A stretch of DNA of 64,000 nt from Kribbella pratensis (GTDB lineage: Bacteria > Actinomycetota > Actinomycetes > Propionibacteriales > Kribbellaceae): the NCBI RefSeq assembly GCF_004366075.1, contig NZ_SODU01000001.1, positions 1,210,392 to 1,274,391 on the forward strand, in the 5' to 3' direction. This document shows positions 43,700 through 52,886 of this stretch, one piece after another. Positions within the stretch are counted from its first letter, which is position 1, and every line of letters starts with the position of its first letter. Below the pieces are notes generated by a model that ran no database searches, had not been told where the DNA came from, and saw nothing but the letters and a program-made list of their open reading frames with translations. Made by a program: the position numbers and the translations under genes.

Positions 43700-44556
43700 C
43701 GGCGTCTCCCCTCTCCTTCGAGTCCCACGCGGGAACTGTGGCCATCGGTCGAAGGGATGAGCCAACCGGCCGTTCGGTAAGGCGTCACCGGGGTACGACG
43801 GTGCCGGCGCCACCTCCACTGAGGCGGTACCGGTGCTGTCACTTCCGGCGGTGCCGACGGTGCTGCTGCGCACTCGCTGCTGACGTGCTGCCCAGCGTGC
43901 TCGCGGTCCGCGAACCCCCGTCCGCCGACTGCAGGGACGCCACATCAGCGGCCGCCCAGCGTTGCTTGCTCACCGTGCGTCGCCGGTTGAACCCTCGGAG
44001 ACCACGATGGCCCCGCTCGTGTCCCGTCGGGCTGCTGCCGTTCAGGTATTACGTGCGGCGCCGTCTATCCGACAGCGTCTGCACGACGCCGTCGTCCTTC
44101 CTTCAGCTCGGTCGAGCGTGGTTGCGTTTTCCCGGCCGGTCGGTAGTTTCACCAACCCGCCGTTCCTCATATCCGCCACCGTTTCGGTGGATTCATCCCT
44201 TCCTGATGCCGAGGCTAGGCGCGCCCCACCACCCGGTCAAGACGGACACTCATCGCCGCCACCGCCGATCTGCACAAGACCACTCACCAACCTGGTCTAC
44301 TCCGGATCCCTCCGTCACCGCCCGTATGGGTTTGAGGAGCCGGTCCGCATGCAGCCGCCAGACGTGCCAGGTCAGCCCGGCCAGACCCAGCACTGTCGAG
44401 CTGACCGTTGCACCTAACTGGCGCTAACTGTTTGTGCTGCTGCCCTGGGAGCCGGTACGGGCAGAGGAAGCCGTCCGCGTGCAGGCCTCGGACGTGTCAG
44501 GTCAGCTCGACCAGACCCAGCGCTGTCAAGCTGACCACTGCGTGTGGCTGGTGGGA
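43700..44556. other. 857-nt region without a convincing gene, upstream of rny
   Basis: Plus-strand open frames here (for example 43738-44427) are Arg/Pro/Ser-rich and lack any family feature. The region holds a short hairpin at 44176-44190 and a tandem duplication at 44333-44593 with hairpins. It must contain the rny promoter and the end of the antitoxin-like transcript; a long rny leader or a small RNA is possible. Confidence 0.5.
44176..44190. terminator. Short hairpin in the rny upstream region
   Basis: CCACCG-TTT-CGGTGG, a 6-bp perfect stem with a 3-nt loop, with further A-T pairing outside. No T-run follows on either strand, so terminator or leader structure are equally possible. Confidence 0.35.
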
Positions 44557-44593
44557 CTAGCCGTTTGTGCTGCTGCCCTGGGAGCCGGCACGG
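44333..44593. repeat. Imperfect tandem duplication, unit about 130 bp
   Basis: Copy A (about 44333-44462) and copy B (about 44464-44593) share blocks such as CCAGACCCAGC and TTTGTGCTGCTGCCCTGGGA at a period of 130 to 133 bp. Copy B contains the last codons and stop of the antitoxin-like gene. Both copies contain a hairpin, GGTCAGC...GCTGACC (44370-44406; in copy B 44500-44536 with an 11-bp stem and one wobble on the minus strand). It looks like a duplicated gene end plus terminator. Confidence 0.65.
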
Positions 44594-45018
44594 TCTTGCG
44601 ACGCGCCGGGCGTTTCAGCTGTCGACTCACCGGGCGCCGCTTCGGACGTGCCTGCCGAGGCGCCGGCAGTGGATTCAGAACCCGTCACGGCGGACTCAGA
44701 CCCGGCTGGCTCGGATCCGGCAGGCCCGGACGCGGTGGGCTCGGATGCGGTGCGCTCGGATGCGGTGGGCTCGGTGCTGGTTGTTTCGGTGGGCTCAGGT
44801 GTGGATCCTGCTCCCGACTGGTTCGGGGTCTCCGCGGAGTTTTTGTCGACGAAGCCGCCGACCTTCTGCTGGACTGCGTCGACCTTCTCCGCGTACTTCC
44901 CGCCGGTCTGCTTGTCGATCAGGTCGCCTGCCTTCTCGACGCCGGCCTTGATCTTGTCCGGGTTCTGCTTGACGACATTCCGGAGCCAGTTCTTCGCCTG
45001 TTCCTGGAAATCGTTCAT
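44557..45018 (-). CDS. MT0933-type antitoxin-family protein with Ser/Thr/Glu-rich tail
   Basis: 153 aa. The first 60 residues (NDFQEQAKNWLRNVVKQNPDKI, KAGVEKAGDLIDKQTGGKYAEKV) match the small MT0933 antitoxin-like family. The remaining 90 are a low-complexity tail rich in Thr, Glu, Ser and Ala in TASEPTASGPAGSEP-like repeats, which is longer than in usual members. No toxin gene is adjacent, so an antitoxin role is doubtful. The 3' end is part of a tandem duplication. Confidence 0.8.
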   Translation of the reverse strand: MNDFQEQAKNWLRNVVKQNPDKIKAGVEKAGDLIDKQTGGKYAEKVDAVQQKVGGFVDKNSAETPNQSGAGSTPEPTETTSTEPTASERTASEPTASGPAGSEPAGSESAVTGSESTAGASAGTSEAAPGESTAETPGASQDRAGSQGSSTNG

Positions 45019-45225
45019 TGCACCCTCCGCGGTGTCTGGGGCGGATCGACGGAAAATTCCAGCCTACGGACCGGAGCAAATACCGGCCCTACCTCGGATA
45101 ACACACCGTCACGGCGCACCCGTCAACGCCCCTCGCCGCAGCCCACCCCCCGAACCCACGTCACCCTCCGTAACCCCCACCCCGGCCAAGCCCCGATCAG
45201 CAGCCCTCGACGCCCGTACGACACC

Positions 45226-45254
45226 ACCGACCACACCGACCACACAGACCACAC
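45226..45254. repeat. Short tandem ACCGACCAC-type repeat in the 283-nt gap 45019-45301
   Basis: Three imperfect copies of an ACCGACCACA-like 9 to 10-mer between the YjbR-like gene and the antitoxin-like gene. Nothing else was recognised in that gap. Confidence 0.5.
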
Positions 45255-45301
45255 CCGACAAGCGGGCTCCGGGCTCCGGGGCTGGTGAGTCGGATGGCGG
45301 C

Positions 45302-45694
45302 CTAGGTGTTCCCGAGGTGTGCCTTGGCGATGTCCGCCGGTGCGTGCACCAACCAAGCGTCGAGTAACGCTTCCTCGAGGACGTCCTCAGACACCTCGTC
45401 CAGCTGAACCAGCACCGCGGCGTACCCGTTGAAATGCGGAATCGTGAAGAACCCGTCCCCCGCCCGTGCCTGCAGCACTGCTTCCTTGTCCGCCAGGTCC
45501 TCAACGACCAGCGCGACGATCGGCCCACTCGGCGGCGTCTCGTCCCCGAACCGCCTCAGGTCCGCCTTGCTGAACGGCCGTTCCCACGCGTACGCCTTCC
45601 CAGCGACCTTCCACGTCCGCATCCCGTGCCGAGTGGTCTCCTCAGTCCCGGGCAACCCCAATACCACCCGCTCCACATCACCCATGCTCGTCAC
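45302..45694 (-). CDS. MmcQ/YjbR-family protein
   Basis: 130 aa from a GTG at 45694 (ATG at 45685 also possible). YjbR fold: [37 protein letters not shown], then [23 protein letters not shown] and a C-terminal [20 protein letters not shown]. Family members have a DNA-binding-like alpha/beta fold of uncertain function. It follows recX by 23 nt and may be in the recA-recX transcript. Confidence 0.85.
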   Translation of the reverse strand: MTSMGDVERVVLGLPGTEETTRHGMRTWKVAGKAYAWERPFSKADLRRFGDETPPSGPIVALVVEDLADKEAVLQARAGDGFFTIPHFNGYAAVLVQLDEVSEDVLEEALLDAWLVHAPADIAKAHLGNT

Positions 45695-45717
45695 CCGACC
45701 GACGCTACCGGCAGGAA

Positions 45718-47748
45718 CTACTCGGGTTCGAGACCGGAGGAGTCGAGGAGGGGGAACTCTTCATGGCCGGCGTCGAGCTCCTCCTTGACGACGGTCATCG
45801 CGAGACCGCCCGGATACCCCTTGCGGGCAAGCATTCCGAGCAGCCGCCGCATCGCCACCTGCCGCTCGAGCGAACGCATCGACCGCAGCTTCCGCCGTAC
45901 CAGCTCGCGGGCCTTCTCCTCTTCCTGCTCGGGTTGCAGCTCCTCGAGCGCATCCCGCGCCAACTCGTCGTCGACCCCGCGCCGTCGTAGCTCCTGCGCC
46001 AGCGCCCGCTTCCCGAGCCCCCGCCCGCGATGCCGCGACTCCACCCACGCATTCGCGAACGCGGCATCGTCGATCAACCCGACGTCGGTAAACCGATCCA
46101 GCACCGCATCGGCCACCTCGTCCGGAATGTCCCGCTCCGCTAGCACGTCGGCCAGCTCGGCCCGGGTCCTCGGCTGACCCGTCAACTTGTCCAGCAAAAT
46201 CGTCCGAGCCACGGAGTACGGATCCGCGGCCGCCCCATCGAGCTCCGGATCTCCCGTCCCCTGAGGCTCCTCCGCAACGGGCCGCTTCCCCCTCCGTCCA
46301 AATCCCCCACCGACCCGCCGCCGCGCACTCCCCCGCCCGGCCCCACTCCGAGTCGACGCGCCCCCACCACCGGCAGTGTCAGCGGTGGCGAACCGGGTGC
46401 CATCGTCCGTCGTACCTGCGAGCGCCGCACCCGACGTACCTGCGGTTCGCCACGCGGGCTCCGCTGCGGGTGCATCGGCTGCTGGGTCCGCGGTGGGCCG
46501 CGCGGGCTCCGGGGTGGGTGCACTAGCTGCTGTGTCCGCGGACGTACCACCGACCCGCGTCTCGCCACGGCTCGCAACGGGGCGGCGACGAGGTGAGTCG
46601 GTCGGAGGTCGGTGAGCCCCGTCCGTCGAGCCAGGTGCCGTCTCTCCGGAAGAGGGTCCCCCAGCGGTCGTTGGCGGAGGCGCATCGACTGGGTCTGCCC
46701 ACGGGTCGAACGCGCCGGCTGTGTCGGCCGCGGTTTGGTGAGTCTCGTCCGTCGAGCCGGGCGCCATCTCTCCGGAGGAGGGTGCCGCAGCGATTGTTCG
46801 GCGAGGCGCATCGACTGGGTCTGCCCACGGGTCGAACGCGTCGGCTGTGTCGGAGGCGGCGACCGTGTCGAAAGCGTCGCGCGAGATCGACGTCGTCGTC
46901 GTGTCCGCGGCTTCTTCATCCTGTCCCGCTCCGCCGGTGTCAACTGCTGACGGCGCGGGCGTCGGGCCGCTGGCCTCAGAGGTGGAACCGTTCGAGGCAC
47001 TGCGATTCGAGGCACTGCGATTCGAGGTAGAGCGATTCGAGGTAGAGCGACGCGGGGCATCGCGGGGTGGGGCGGGCGCATCGCCGGGTGGGACGGGCGC
47101 ATCGTCAGGTGGGGCGGGGGCATCGTCAGGTGGGGCGGGGGCATCGTCAGCGAAGGCTTGGGCCTCGGCTCGGCGCGCGGCGGCCTGGTTCTCGAACGCT
47201 TGGACGGTTCGCTTGTCGTCGCCGCCCCAGGGGTCGACGGTGCCGGCGGTTCGCCTGATGGAGCCGGTACGTCGCGTCGTACTCCGCTCCGACTCCCCGC
47301 TGTCCAGGAAGTCGCCCGGGTCCTCCCACGGGTCGGCTGCGCGCACTCCACGACCCCGAGTACGACTTCCCCGCCTCGAACCAGCCGAGGAATCGTCGCT
47401 GTCACCAGACACACCATCTCGACGAGCGTCGCCCGACGAGGACGCCGATCGCGACGCGTCACGCTCCGCGGACACCCGCCGAGCCGCCGTTCGCCGGTAC
47501 GACCTGCGCTCGGCAGCAGCTGGCTCCGTAGCGGACGACTCGGTAGCGGACGACTCCGTGATGGCCGACCCGGTGGTGGTCGACCCGGTGGTGGTCGCGG
47601 GCGCGGTTGCTCCTTCGGCCAGGAGTTTGCGGGCCAGGGCGAGGCGTTCGTCATGCGGTAGAGACAGCGCCGCGGGGGCAGCGTCGTCGGCAGCTGATGG
47701 CTGCCGGGGGACGCTGCCGCCCGCGGAGGGTCGGTCAGAAGTCGACAT
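45718..47748 (-). CDS. recX: RecX regulatory protein with a 500-residue low-complexity N-terminal extension
   Basis: 676 aa from the ATG at 47748, which overlaps recA by 14 nt. The RecX core is at about residues 508-665: [73 protein letters not shown]. Three-helix repeats of this kind bind the RecA filament and inhibit it. Typical RecX proteins are 150-270 aa. The extension is Ala/Pro/Ser/Thr/Asp-rich, probably disordered, with DDAPAPP, SNRS and 42-residue [10 protein letters not shown] repeats. Residues 28-46 ([19 protein letters not shown]) may be a small folded part. Confidence 0.88.
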   Translation of the reverse strand: MSTSDRPSAGGSVPRQPSAADDAAPAALSLPHDERLALARKLLAEGATAPATTTGSTTTGSAITESSATESSATEPAAAERRSYRRTAARRVSAERDASRSASSSGDARRDGVSGDSDDSSAGSRRGSRTRGRGVRAADPWEDPGDFLDSGESERSTTRRTGSIRRTAGTVDPWGGDDKRTVQAFENQAAARRAEAQAFADDAPAPPDDAPAPPDDAPVPPGDAPAPPRDAPRRSTSNRSTSNRSASNRSASNGSTSEASGPTPAPSAVDTGGAGQDEEAADTTTTSISRDAFDTVAASDTADAFDPWADPVDAPRRTIAAAPSSGEMAPGSTDETHQTAADTAGAFDPWADPVDAPPPTTAGGPSSGETAPGSTDGAHRPPTDSPRRRPVASRGETRVGGTSADTAASAPTPEPARPTADPAADAPAAEPAWRTAGTSGAALAGTTDDGTRFATADTAGGGGASTRSGAGRGSARRRVGGGFGRRGKRPVAEEPQGTGDPELDGAAADPYSVARTILLDKLTGQPRTRAELADVLAERDIPDEVADAVLDRFTDVGLIDDAAFANAWVESRHRGRGLGKRALAQELRRRGVDDELARDALEELQPEQEEEKARELVRRKLRSMRSLERQVAMRRLLGMLARKGYPGGLAMTVVKEELDAGHEEFPLLDSSGLEPE
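46600..46851. repeat. Two 126-bp tandem units within recX
   Basis: They encode two 42-residue units containing [12 protein letters not shown] and SSGE-APGSTD. A long stretch around the [10 protein letters not shown] codons is nearly identical between units, so the duplication is recent relative to the rest of the gene. Confidence 0.75.
46984..47148. repeat. 15-bp and 21-bp short tandem repeats within recX
   Basis: Four copies of a 15-bp unit (about 46984-47043) encode (T/A)SN(R/G)S, and four to five copies of a 21-bp unit (about 47059-47148) encode DDAPAPP-like heptads. Copy number could vary between strains. Confidence 0.75.
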
Positions 47749-48805
47749 CGACCTCGGCCGCGGCCGCATCGGCCGGCTGGTCAAGGGTCGGGCCGATGCC
47801 CATCTTCTCCTTGATCTTCTTCTCCAGCTCGTTGGCCAGATCGGGGTTGTCGCGCAGGAAGTTCCGCGCGTTCTCCCGGCCCTGGCCGAGCTGGTCGCTC
47901 TCGTACGTGAACCAGGCGCCGGCCTTGCGGACGAAGCCCTGATCCACGCCGAGGTCGAGCAGGCTGCCCTCGCGGCTGATGCCCTGGCCGTAGATGATGT
48001 CGAACTCGGCCTGCTTGAACGGCGGGGCCACCTTGTTCTTGACGACCTTGACGCGGGTCCGGTTACCGACGACGTCGGTGCCGTCCTTCAGCGACTCGAT
48101 CCGGCGCACGTCCAGCCGCACCGACGCGTAGAACTTCAGCGCCTTACCACCGGTCGTCGTTTCCGGGGAGCCGAACATGACGCCGATCTTCTCGCGCAGC
48201 TGGTTGATGAAGATCGCGGTCGTGTTCGTCCCGCTGACCGCGCCGGTCATCTTCCGCAGCGCCTGGCTCATCAGCCGGGCCTGCAGACCGACGTGGCTGT
48301 CACCCATCTCACCCTCGATCTCGGCCCGGGGCACGAGCGCGGCCACCGAGTCGATCACGACGATGTCGATCGCGCCGGAGCGCACCAGCATGTCGGCGAT
48401 CTCCAGCGCCTGCTCACCGGAGTCGGGTTGCGAGACCAGCAGCGCGTCGGTGTCGACGCCCAGCTTCCGCGCGTACTCCGGGTCGAGGGCGTGCTCGGCG
48501 TCGATGAAGGCCGCGATCCCGCCGGCCCGCTGAGCGTTGGCGACCGCGTGCAGCGCGACCGTCGTCTTACCGGAGGATTCCGGACCGTAGATCTCCACCA
48601 CCCGGCCGCGCGGCAGACCGCCGATCCCGAGCGCGATGTCGAGCGAGATCGACCCGGTCGGGATGACCTCGATCGGCGGCCGGTTCTGCTCGCCCAGCCG
48701 CATCACCGATCCCTTGCCGCACTGTCGCTCGATCTGCGTCAGCGCGGTCGCAAGCGCCTTCTCGCGATCGGCCGCCGCGCGCTCCGCACTCGCTACACCC
48801 GCCAT
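47735..48805 (-). CDS. recA: Recombinase RecA
   Basis: 356 aa from the ATG at 48805. Walker [15 protein letters not shown], Walker [12 protein letters not shown], the L2 loop region [23 protein letters not shown], and an acidic C-terminal end EVDVDF. It forms filaments on single-stranded DNA, carries out strand exchange and triggers LexA self-cleavage. The open frame upstream of 48805 is not coding. The stop overlaps the recX start by 14 nt. Expression comes from a LexA-controlled promoter about 160 nt upstream. Confidence 0.97.
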   Translation of the reverse strand: MAGVASAERAAADREKALATALTQIERQCGKGSVMRLGEQNRPPIEVIPTGSISLDIALGIGGLPRGRVVEIYGPESSGKTTVALHAVANAQRAGGIAAFIDAEHALDPEYARKLGVDTDALLVSQPDSGEQALEIADMLVRSGAIDIVVIDSVAALVPRAEIEGEMGDSHVGLQARLMSQALRKMTGAVSGTNTTAIFINQLREKIGVMFGSPETTTGGKALKFYASVRLDVRRIESLKDGTDVVGNRTRVKVVKNKVAPPFKQAEFDIIYGQGISREGSLLDLGVDQGFVRKAGAWFTYESDQLGQGRENARNFLRDNPDLANELEKKIKEKMGIGPTLDQPADAAAAEVDVDF

Positions 48806-48963
48806 GTGACTGCCACCTGACCCATCTGATAATCCGGGGCCGCCGCCGGCCACCCGAAGGAACTTTGTTGTCGCCAGAGAAGGTATTCGTTGCCTCCGAC
48901 AGTTTTCGCCGCGACTTCGAATCTGTGGACAACTCGGCCGTCCAACCACCTTCCGAGCACCAA

Positions 48964-48992
48964 AGTATCCCGAACACGTGTTCGAATCACAA
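48964..48992 (-). promoter_or_regulatory. recA promoter
   Basis: On the minus strand TTGTGA (48987-48992), a 17-bp spacer, and GATACT (48964-48969). The spacer holds the LexA box. The transcript would have a leader of about 150 nt. Confidence 0.75.
48971..48984. promoter_or_regulatory. LexA (SOS) box of recA
   Basis: CGAACACGTGTTCG, a perfect palindrome matching the actinobacterial/Gram-positive consensus CGAAC-N4-GTTCG, located inside the recA promoter spacer. It is 49 nt upstream of the divergent gene at 49034, which may also respond. Confidence 0.93.
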
Positions 48993-49033
48993 CTGACACG
49001 CCGAAGGCTGTTCCGGCAACCATCCTGACCCAG

Positions 49034-49846
49034 ATGATCCCTACCCTTGCGGACGTGACAGACCGTCCCGACGTACCCGATTCCGCCGTGGTCCTCGCGA
49101 TCAGCCGGGTCGAATTCGGTATCGACATCGTGCTCGACGCGCTGCGCTCCCAGGACCCGTTCGGCATCCGCACCGTCCTGGCCGAGTACTCCGCCCAGGA
49201 GCAGCCCAACCTCGCCGAGAAGGGCCTGATCCTCGCGATCGACCGGCTGCTGCAGATGAAGGTGCCCGGCCACGAGGAATGGCCGACCCTGCCGCTGGCC
49301 AAGCGCTGCGACTGGTGGGTCGAGCGCCTCGGCGGGTTCGCCGCGGTCGTCGCCGGTCTCCCCCGGCTCAGCGGCGCGGCGGCGGACCGGCTGCCGATGA
49401 AGGACACCCTCGGCGCGGCCGTGCAGGCGATGGTGATCGGCGCGGTCTGCCGGGAGTACGGCGTGGAGGCGCACGCCGACCGTACGTCGGTCATCATCCG
49501 CGTACTCACCGATCGCCCCATCACGCCGGACGAGGTCCTCAAGTACGACGACCCGGAGATCGCGGGCAAGGATGTCTCCGAGCAATTGGGCCTCCACGAG
49601 GTCTCGGCGGACATGGGGTTGCGCAAGGGCGTCCGGCTGGTCTGGCGACTGAGCAAGCTGTTCGGCGGACTCAGCGAGGTGTTCGAGGACCGCCCGCGCG
49701 GCAGCCTGGGTGCCCGGTTCGTCGGGAAGCTCCCTGGCGTCGGCGTGGTCGGCGGGTTCTTCGACGAGCGCAAGGGCATCAAGAAGGCGGCGTACGAGGC
49801 GGCGGATCTGCTCACCAGCAGCGCGTTCCGGGTCAAACCGGTGTAA
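49034..49846 (+). CDS. Uncharacterised protein, possibly EcsC-like
   Basis: 270 aa from the ATG at 49034; a GTG at 49055 ([13 protein letters not shown]) is an alternative start. The frame is open further upstream across the recA promoter, but that part is not coding. The C-terminal [35 protein letters not shown] recalls EcsC-family proteins. The middle ([19 protein letters not shown] region, residues about 75-90) has no clear motif. It is divergent from recA across the LexA box, so DNA-damage control is possible. Function unknown. Confidence 0.7.
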   Translation: MIPTLADVTDRPDVPDSAVVLAISRVEFGIDIVLDALRSQDPFGIRTVLAEYSAQEQPNLAEKGLILAIDRLLQMKVPGHEEWPTLPLAKRCDWWVERLGGFAAVVAGLPRLSGAAADRLPMKDTLGAAVQAMVIGAVCREYGVEAHADRTSVIIRVLTDRPITPDEVLKYDDPEIAGKDVSEQLGLHEVSADMGLRKGVRLVWRLSKLFGGLSEVFEDRPRGSLGARFVGKLPGVGVVGGFFDERKGIKKAAYEAADLLTSSAFRVKPV

Positions 49847-49886
49847 AGGCTGGGACCTGCCACCGCGGTCCTGGGATGATCTCCGC

Positions 49887-50447
49887 ATGACTGGGATCGT
49901 CATCGCGCGGCCGGACGACACCTGGCCCGCGCAGTACCAGAAGACCGCGCAGGTGATCGGCCGGCTGCTCGGCGAGCTGGCCCAGCGGATCGACCACATC
50001 GGCTCCACCGCGGTACCCGGTCTGCCGGCCAAGGACGTCCTCGACATCCAGGTGACGGTCGATACGGAACCGGACCTGGACGATGTCGCTGAGCGGATGG
50101 CCGCCGCGGACTGGGAGCTCCGCCCGCCGCGGCGCGACCACCCGGTGCCAGGTCTGCCCGCGGACGACATCCAGTGGGTGAAGCGGATGCTGGTCGAGCC
50201 GATGTACCGGCGCCGTGTGAACCTGCACATCCGCGTGGCAGGGCGGGCCAACCAGCGCTACGCGCTGCTGTTCCGCGACTATCTGCGCAGCCACCCGGAA
50301 ACGGCACGCGCGTACGCCGTCTTCAAGCAGCAAGCGGCCGCGCTCCGGCTCGAGATCGGTGACTACACCGATCTGAAGGACCCGGTCTGCGATCTCATCT
50401 ATCTACCGGCCGAGGAATGGGCCGCCCGCACCGGCTGGACGCCTTAG
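49887..50447 (+). CDS. GrpB/UPF0157 family protein
   Basis: 186 aa. It has the nucleotidyltransferase-fold signature of GrpB proteins: [25 protein letters not shown], then [37 protein letters not shown]. Fold members relate to CoaE-fused domains and aminoglycoside-type nucleotidyltransferases; the reaction is unknown. It is 40 nt after the preceding gene and probably co-transcribed. Confidence 0.88.
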   Translation: MTGIVIARPDDTWPAQYQKTAQVIGRLLGELAQRIDHIGSTAVPGLPAKDVLDIQVTVDTEPDLDDVAERMAAADWELRPPRRDHPVPGLPADDIQWVKRMLVEPMYRRRVNLHIRVAGRANQRYALLFRDYLRSHPETARAYAVFKQQAAALRLEIGDYTDLKDPVCDLIYLPAEEWAARTGWTP

Positions 50448-50576
50448 CCGACGGAGGGTGACCGGGGCATTACTCCGGGATCGTTGACCCTCTTCCTCCC
50501 AGCCACCAGGCTGGACCGGGGGCGTTATGAGCGGTCCGGCGGGCGGGCGGACGCCCCGTCAGGGGGCGTGGTTGGG

Positions 50577-52691
50577 GTGGGCGGAGCAGGACGGCTGGCG
50601 GCATTGCCGTGCGGCAAGGTGTCGAAGTGGATCGTGCTGGCTCTCTGGATCGTCGCGATAGCGGCGTCGTTCGCCCCCGCAGGAAAGCTGACCGGTGCGC
50701 AGGAGAACGACGCCGTCTCCTGGCTGCCCGGCAAGGCCGAGTCGACCGAGGTACTGAAGGCATCCGAACAGTTCTCCTCGCCGGACGAGATCCCGGCGGT
50801 CCTGGTGTACGAGCGGTCGTCCGGTATCACTCCCGCGGACCAGCAGGCCGTCCAGAGTCACATCGCGCAGTACGGCGAGCTGCAGGACGTCGACCGGGAT
50901 GTCGTCGGACCCATCCCAGCTCAGGATCACAAGGCTTTGCAGGTCCTCGTACCGATCAACGCCGGTTCCGGGGGCTGGGAGACGATCGGTGCACGAGCCG
51001 ACGACATCAGGCGGATCGCCGGCGACCGGCCTGACGGACTGTCGTTCCACGTCACTGGACCGGGCGGCTTCGCCGCTGACTCGCAGGAGGCCTTCGCCGG
51101 CATCGACGGCAAGCTCCTGTACTCCGCTGGAGCAGTAGTCATCATCATCCTGCTGCTGACCTACCGCAGTCCGGTCCTGTGGCTCCTGCCCTTGGTCTCC
51201 GCGGGTGTCGCACTTTTCTCCGCCCAGGCAGTCGTCTACGTCCTGGCAACCCAAGCCAACCTGACCGTGAACGCACAAAGCGCAGGCATTCTCACGGTCC
51301 TGGTGTTCGGCGCGGGGACGGACTATGCACTCCTGCTCGTTGCTCGCTATCGAGAGGAGCTCAGACGACATCAGGACCGCCACGAGGCCATGGCGTTCGC
51401 GCTGCACCGCTCCGGTCCAGCGATCGTCGCATCCGGCTCCACTGTGGTCGCAGGCATGCTCTGCCTGCTCTTCGCATCAATGAACTCGACTCGCGGGCTC
51501 GGTCCGGTCGCTGCCGTCGGCATCGTGATCGCGCTGCTCGCCATGCTCACGCTGCTGCCCGCACTGCTCGTCATCTGCGGCCGCTGGGTGTTCTGGCCAC
51601 TACGTCCGACCTACGGCTCGGACGACCACACCGAGACGAGTGTCTGGGGACGTATCGGCCGCCGCATCGCCGTACGGCCGCGACTGACATGGATCACCAC
51701 GTCCATACTGCTGGGAATTGCCTCGCTCGGCATCTTGACGCTGAACGCCGGCGGACTGTCGAACGAGGACTCCTTTATCGGCACGCCGGACTCGGTGGTC
51801 GGGGAGAAGGTCGTGGCGGCCCACTTCCCAGCCGGTGCCGGAAACCCGCTTGTCGTGATCAGCAGGGCGGACAAGGCCGCAGACGTCCGTACGGCGATGT
51901 CGTCGACGCAAGGCATCGCCGAAGTCGGGGAACCGCGGGTGGCGAGCGGCCTCGCGTACCTCGAGGGCACCATGACGGATGCGGCGGACAGTCAGGCCGC
52001 GAAGGAGACTGTGGATCGCGTGCGCGCCGCAGTGCACGCCGTACCGGATGCGGACGCGCTGGCCGGAGGCGGCGCGGCAATCCTGCTCGACACCCAGCGG
52101 GCGTCCGATCACGACAACAAGATCATCATCCCGGTCGTACTCGCGGTGGTGCTGGCGATCCTCGCGCTGCTGCTGCGCGCACTGGTGGCTCCGGTATTGC
52201 TGGTCGCAACCGTAGTGCTGTCGTTCGGAGCGGCGCTCGGGATCAGCTCCTTGGTGTTCAAGGCCCTCGGTTTTGAAGGTGCCGACACGTCGCTACCGCT
52301 TTTCGTCTTCGTGTTCCTGGTGGCGTTGGGCATCGACTACAACATCTTCCTGATGACCCGGGTGCACGAGGAATCGAAGGTCCACGGCACCCGGCGCGGC
52401 GCGCTGATCGGAGTGGCCGCCACCGGTGGTGTGATCACTTCGGCCGGTCTGGTGCTGGCGGGAACCTTCGCCGTGCTGGCGACGCTGCCGGTGGTCGCGT
52501 TCGCGGAGATCGGGATCGCGGTCGCGCTCGGTGTCCTGCTGGACACCATCGTTGTCCGGTCGGTGCTGGTCACCGCGTTGAACCTCGACGTCGGACGACA
52601 CCTCTGGTGGCCGAGCGCGCTGGCGCGGCAGCGTGATCCGGAAGCCCCCGAGAGCCTGCCCGAGCCCGAGCCGACGCTCACCAACACCTAG
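50577..52691 (+). CDS. MMPL/RND-family membrane transporter
   Basis: 704 aa from a GTG at 50577 (GTG 50568 or a TTG at 50484 are alternatives; an AGGGGG tract ends 10 nt before 50577). Topology is one N-terminal segment (WIVLALWIVAIAASFA), a large extracellular loop, five segments (LLYSAGAVVIIILLLTY... with GAGTDYALLLVARYREEL), a second loop and five more segments with GIDYNIFLMTRVHEE. The GTDY and GIDY Asp-Tyr pairs are the proton relay. Such transporters export lipids or drugs. Confidence 0.9.
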   Translation: MGGAGRLAALPCGKVSKWIVLALWIVAIAASFAPAGKLTGAQENDAVSWLPGKAESTEVLKASEQFSSPDEIPAVLVYERSSGITPADQQAVQSHIAQYGELQDVDRDVVGPIPAQDHKALQVLVPINAGSGGWETIGARADDIRRIAGDRPDGLSFHVTGPGGFAADSQEAFAGIDGKLLYSAGAVVIIILLLTYRSPVLWLLPLVSAGVALFSAQAVVYVLATQANLTVNAQSAGILTVLVFGAGTDYALLLVARYREELRRHQDRHEAMAFALHRSGPAIVASGSTVVAGMLCLLFASMNSTRGLGPVAAVGIVIALLAMLTLLPALLVICGRWVFWPLRPTYGSDDHTETSVWGRIGRRIAVRPRLTWITTSILLGIASLGILTLNAGGLSNEDSFIGTPDSVVGEKVVAAHFPAGAGNPLVVISRADKAADVRTAMSSTQGIAEVGEPRVASGLAYLEGTMTDAADSQAAKETVDRVRAAVHAVPDADALAGGGAAILLDTQRASDHDNKIIIPVVLAVVLAILALLLRALVAPVLLVATVVLSFGAALGISSLVFKALGFEGADTSLPLFVFVFLVALGIDYNIFLMTRVHEESKVHGTRRGALIGVAATGGVITSAGLVLAGTFAVLATLPVVAFAEIGIAVALGVLLDTIVVRSVLVTALNLDVGRHLWWPSALARQRDPEAPESLPEPEPTLTNT

Positions 52692-52886
52692 TCAGCGTTC
52701 GCTGGGCGGAAGGTTGAGGTGCGCCCACACGGCTCGCCAGACGAACTTGGCGGCCTCACCGTCGTCCAGGGCCTCGACGACCGTGCGGCCGCCGAGCTCC
52801 TGGACCACCTGGGTCTCTGCCCAGGTCCGTGCATACGCGGGCCCGAGATGGTGATCCATCCGTGCCCAGAATTCCGTCAGTCTCAT
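52692..52886 (-). CDS. DUF3046 protein
   Basis: 64 aa from the ATG at 52886 ([22 protein letters not shown]...). This small family is encoded close to recA in many actinobacteria; function unknown. It overlaps the LppM-type gene stop by 4 nt and ends 1 nt after the convergent MMPL gene, so the two transcripts meet without a spacer. Confidence 0.87.
   Translation of the reverse strand: MRLTEFWARMDHHLGPAYARTWAETQVVQELGGRTVVEALDDGEAAKFVWRAVWAHLNLPPSER

Noticed and set aside
43738..44427. Plus-strand open frames in the rny upstream gap
   Set aside because: Arg/Pro/Ser-rich, no ribosome site, no family feature; regarded as non-coding.
44557..45018. Toxin-antitoxin locus
   Set aside because: No toxin gene on either side; neighbours are YjbR and rny.
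46600..47148. Repeat-rich part of recX as a mobile or satellite element
   Set aside because: All units are multiples of 3 and keep the recX frame open.
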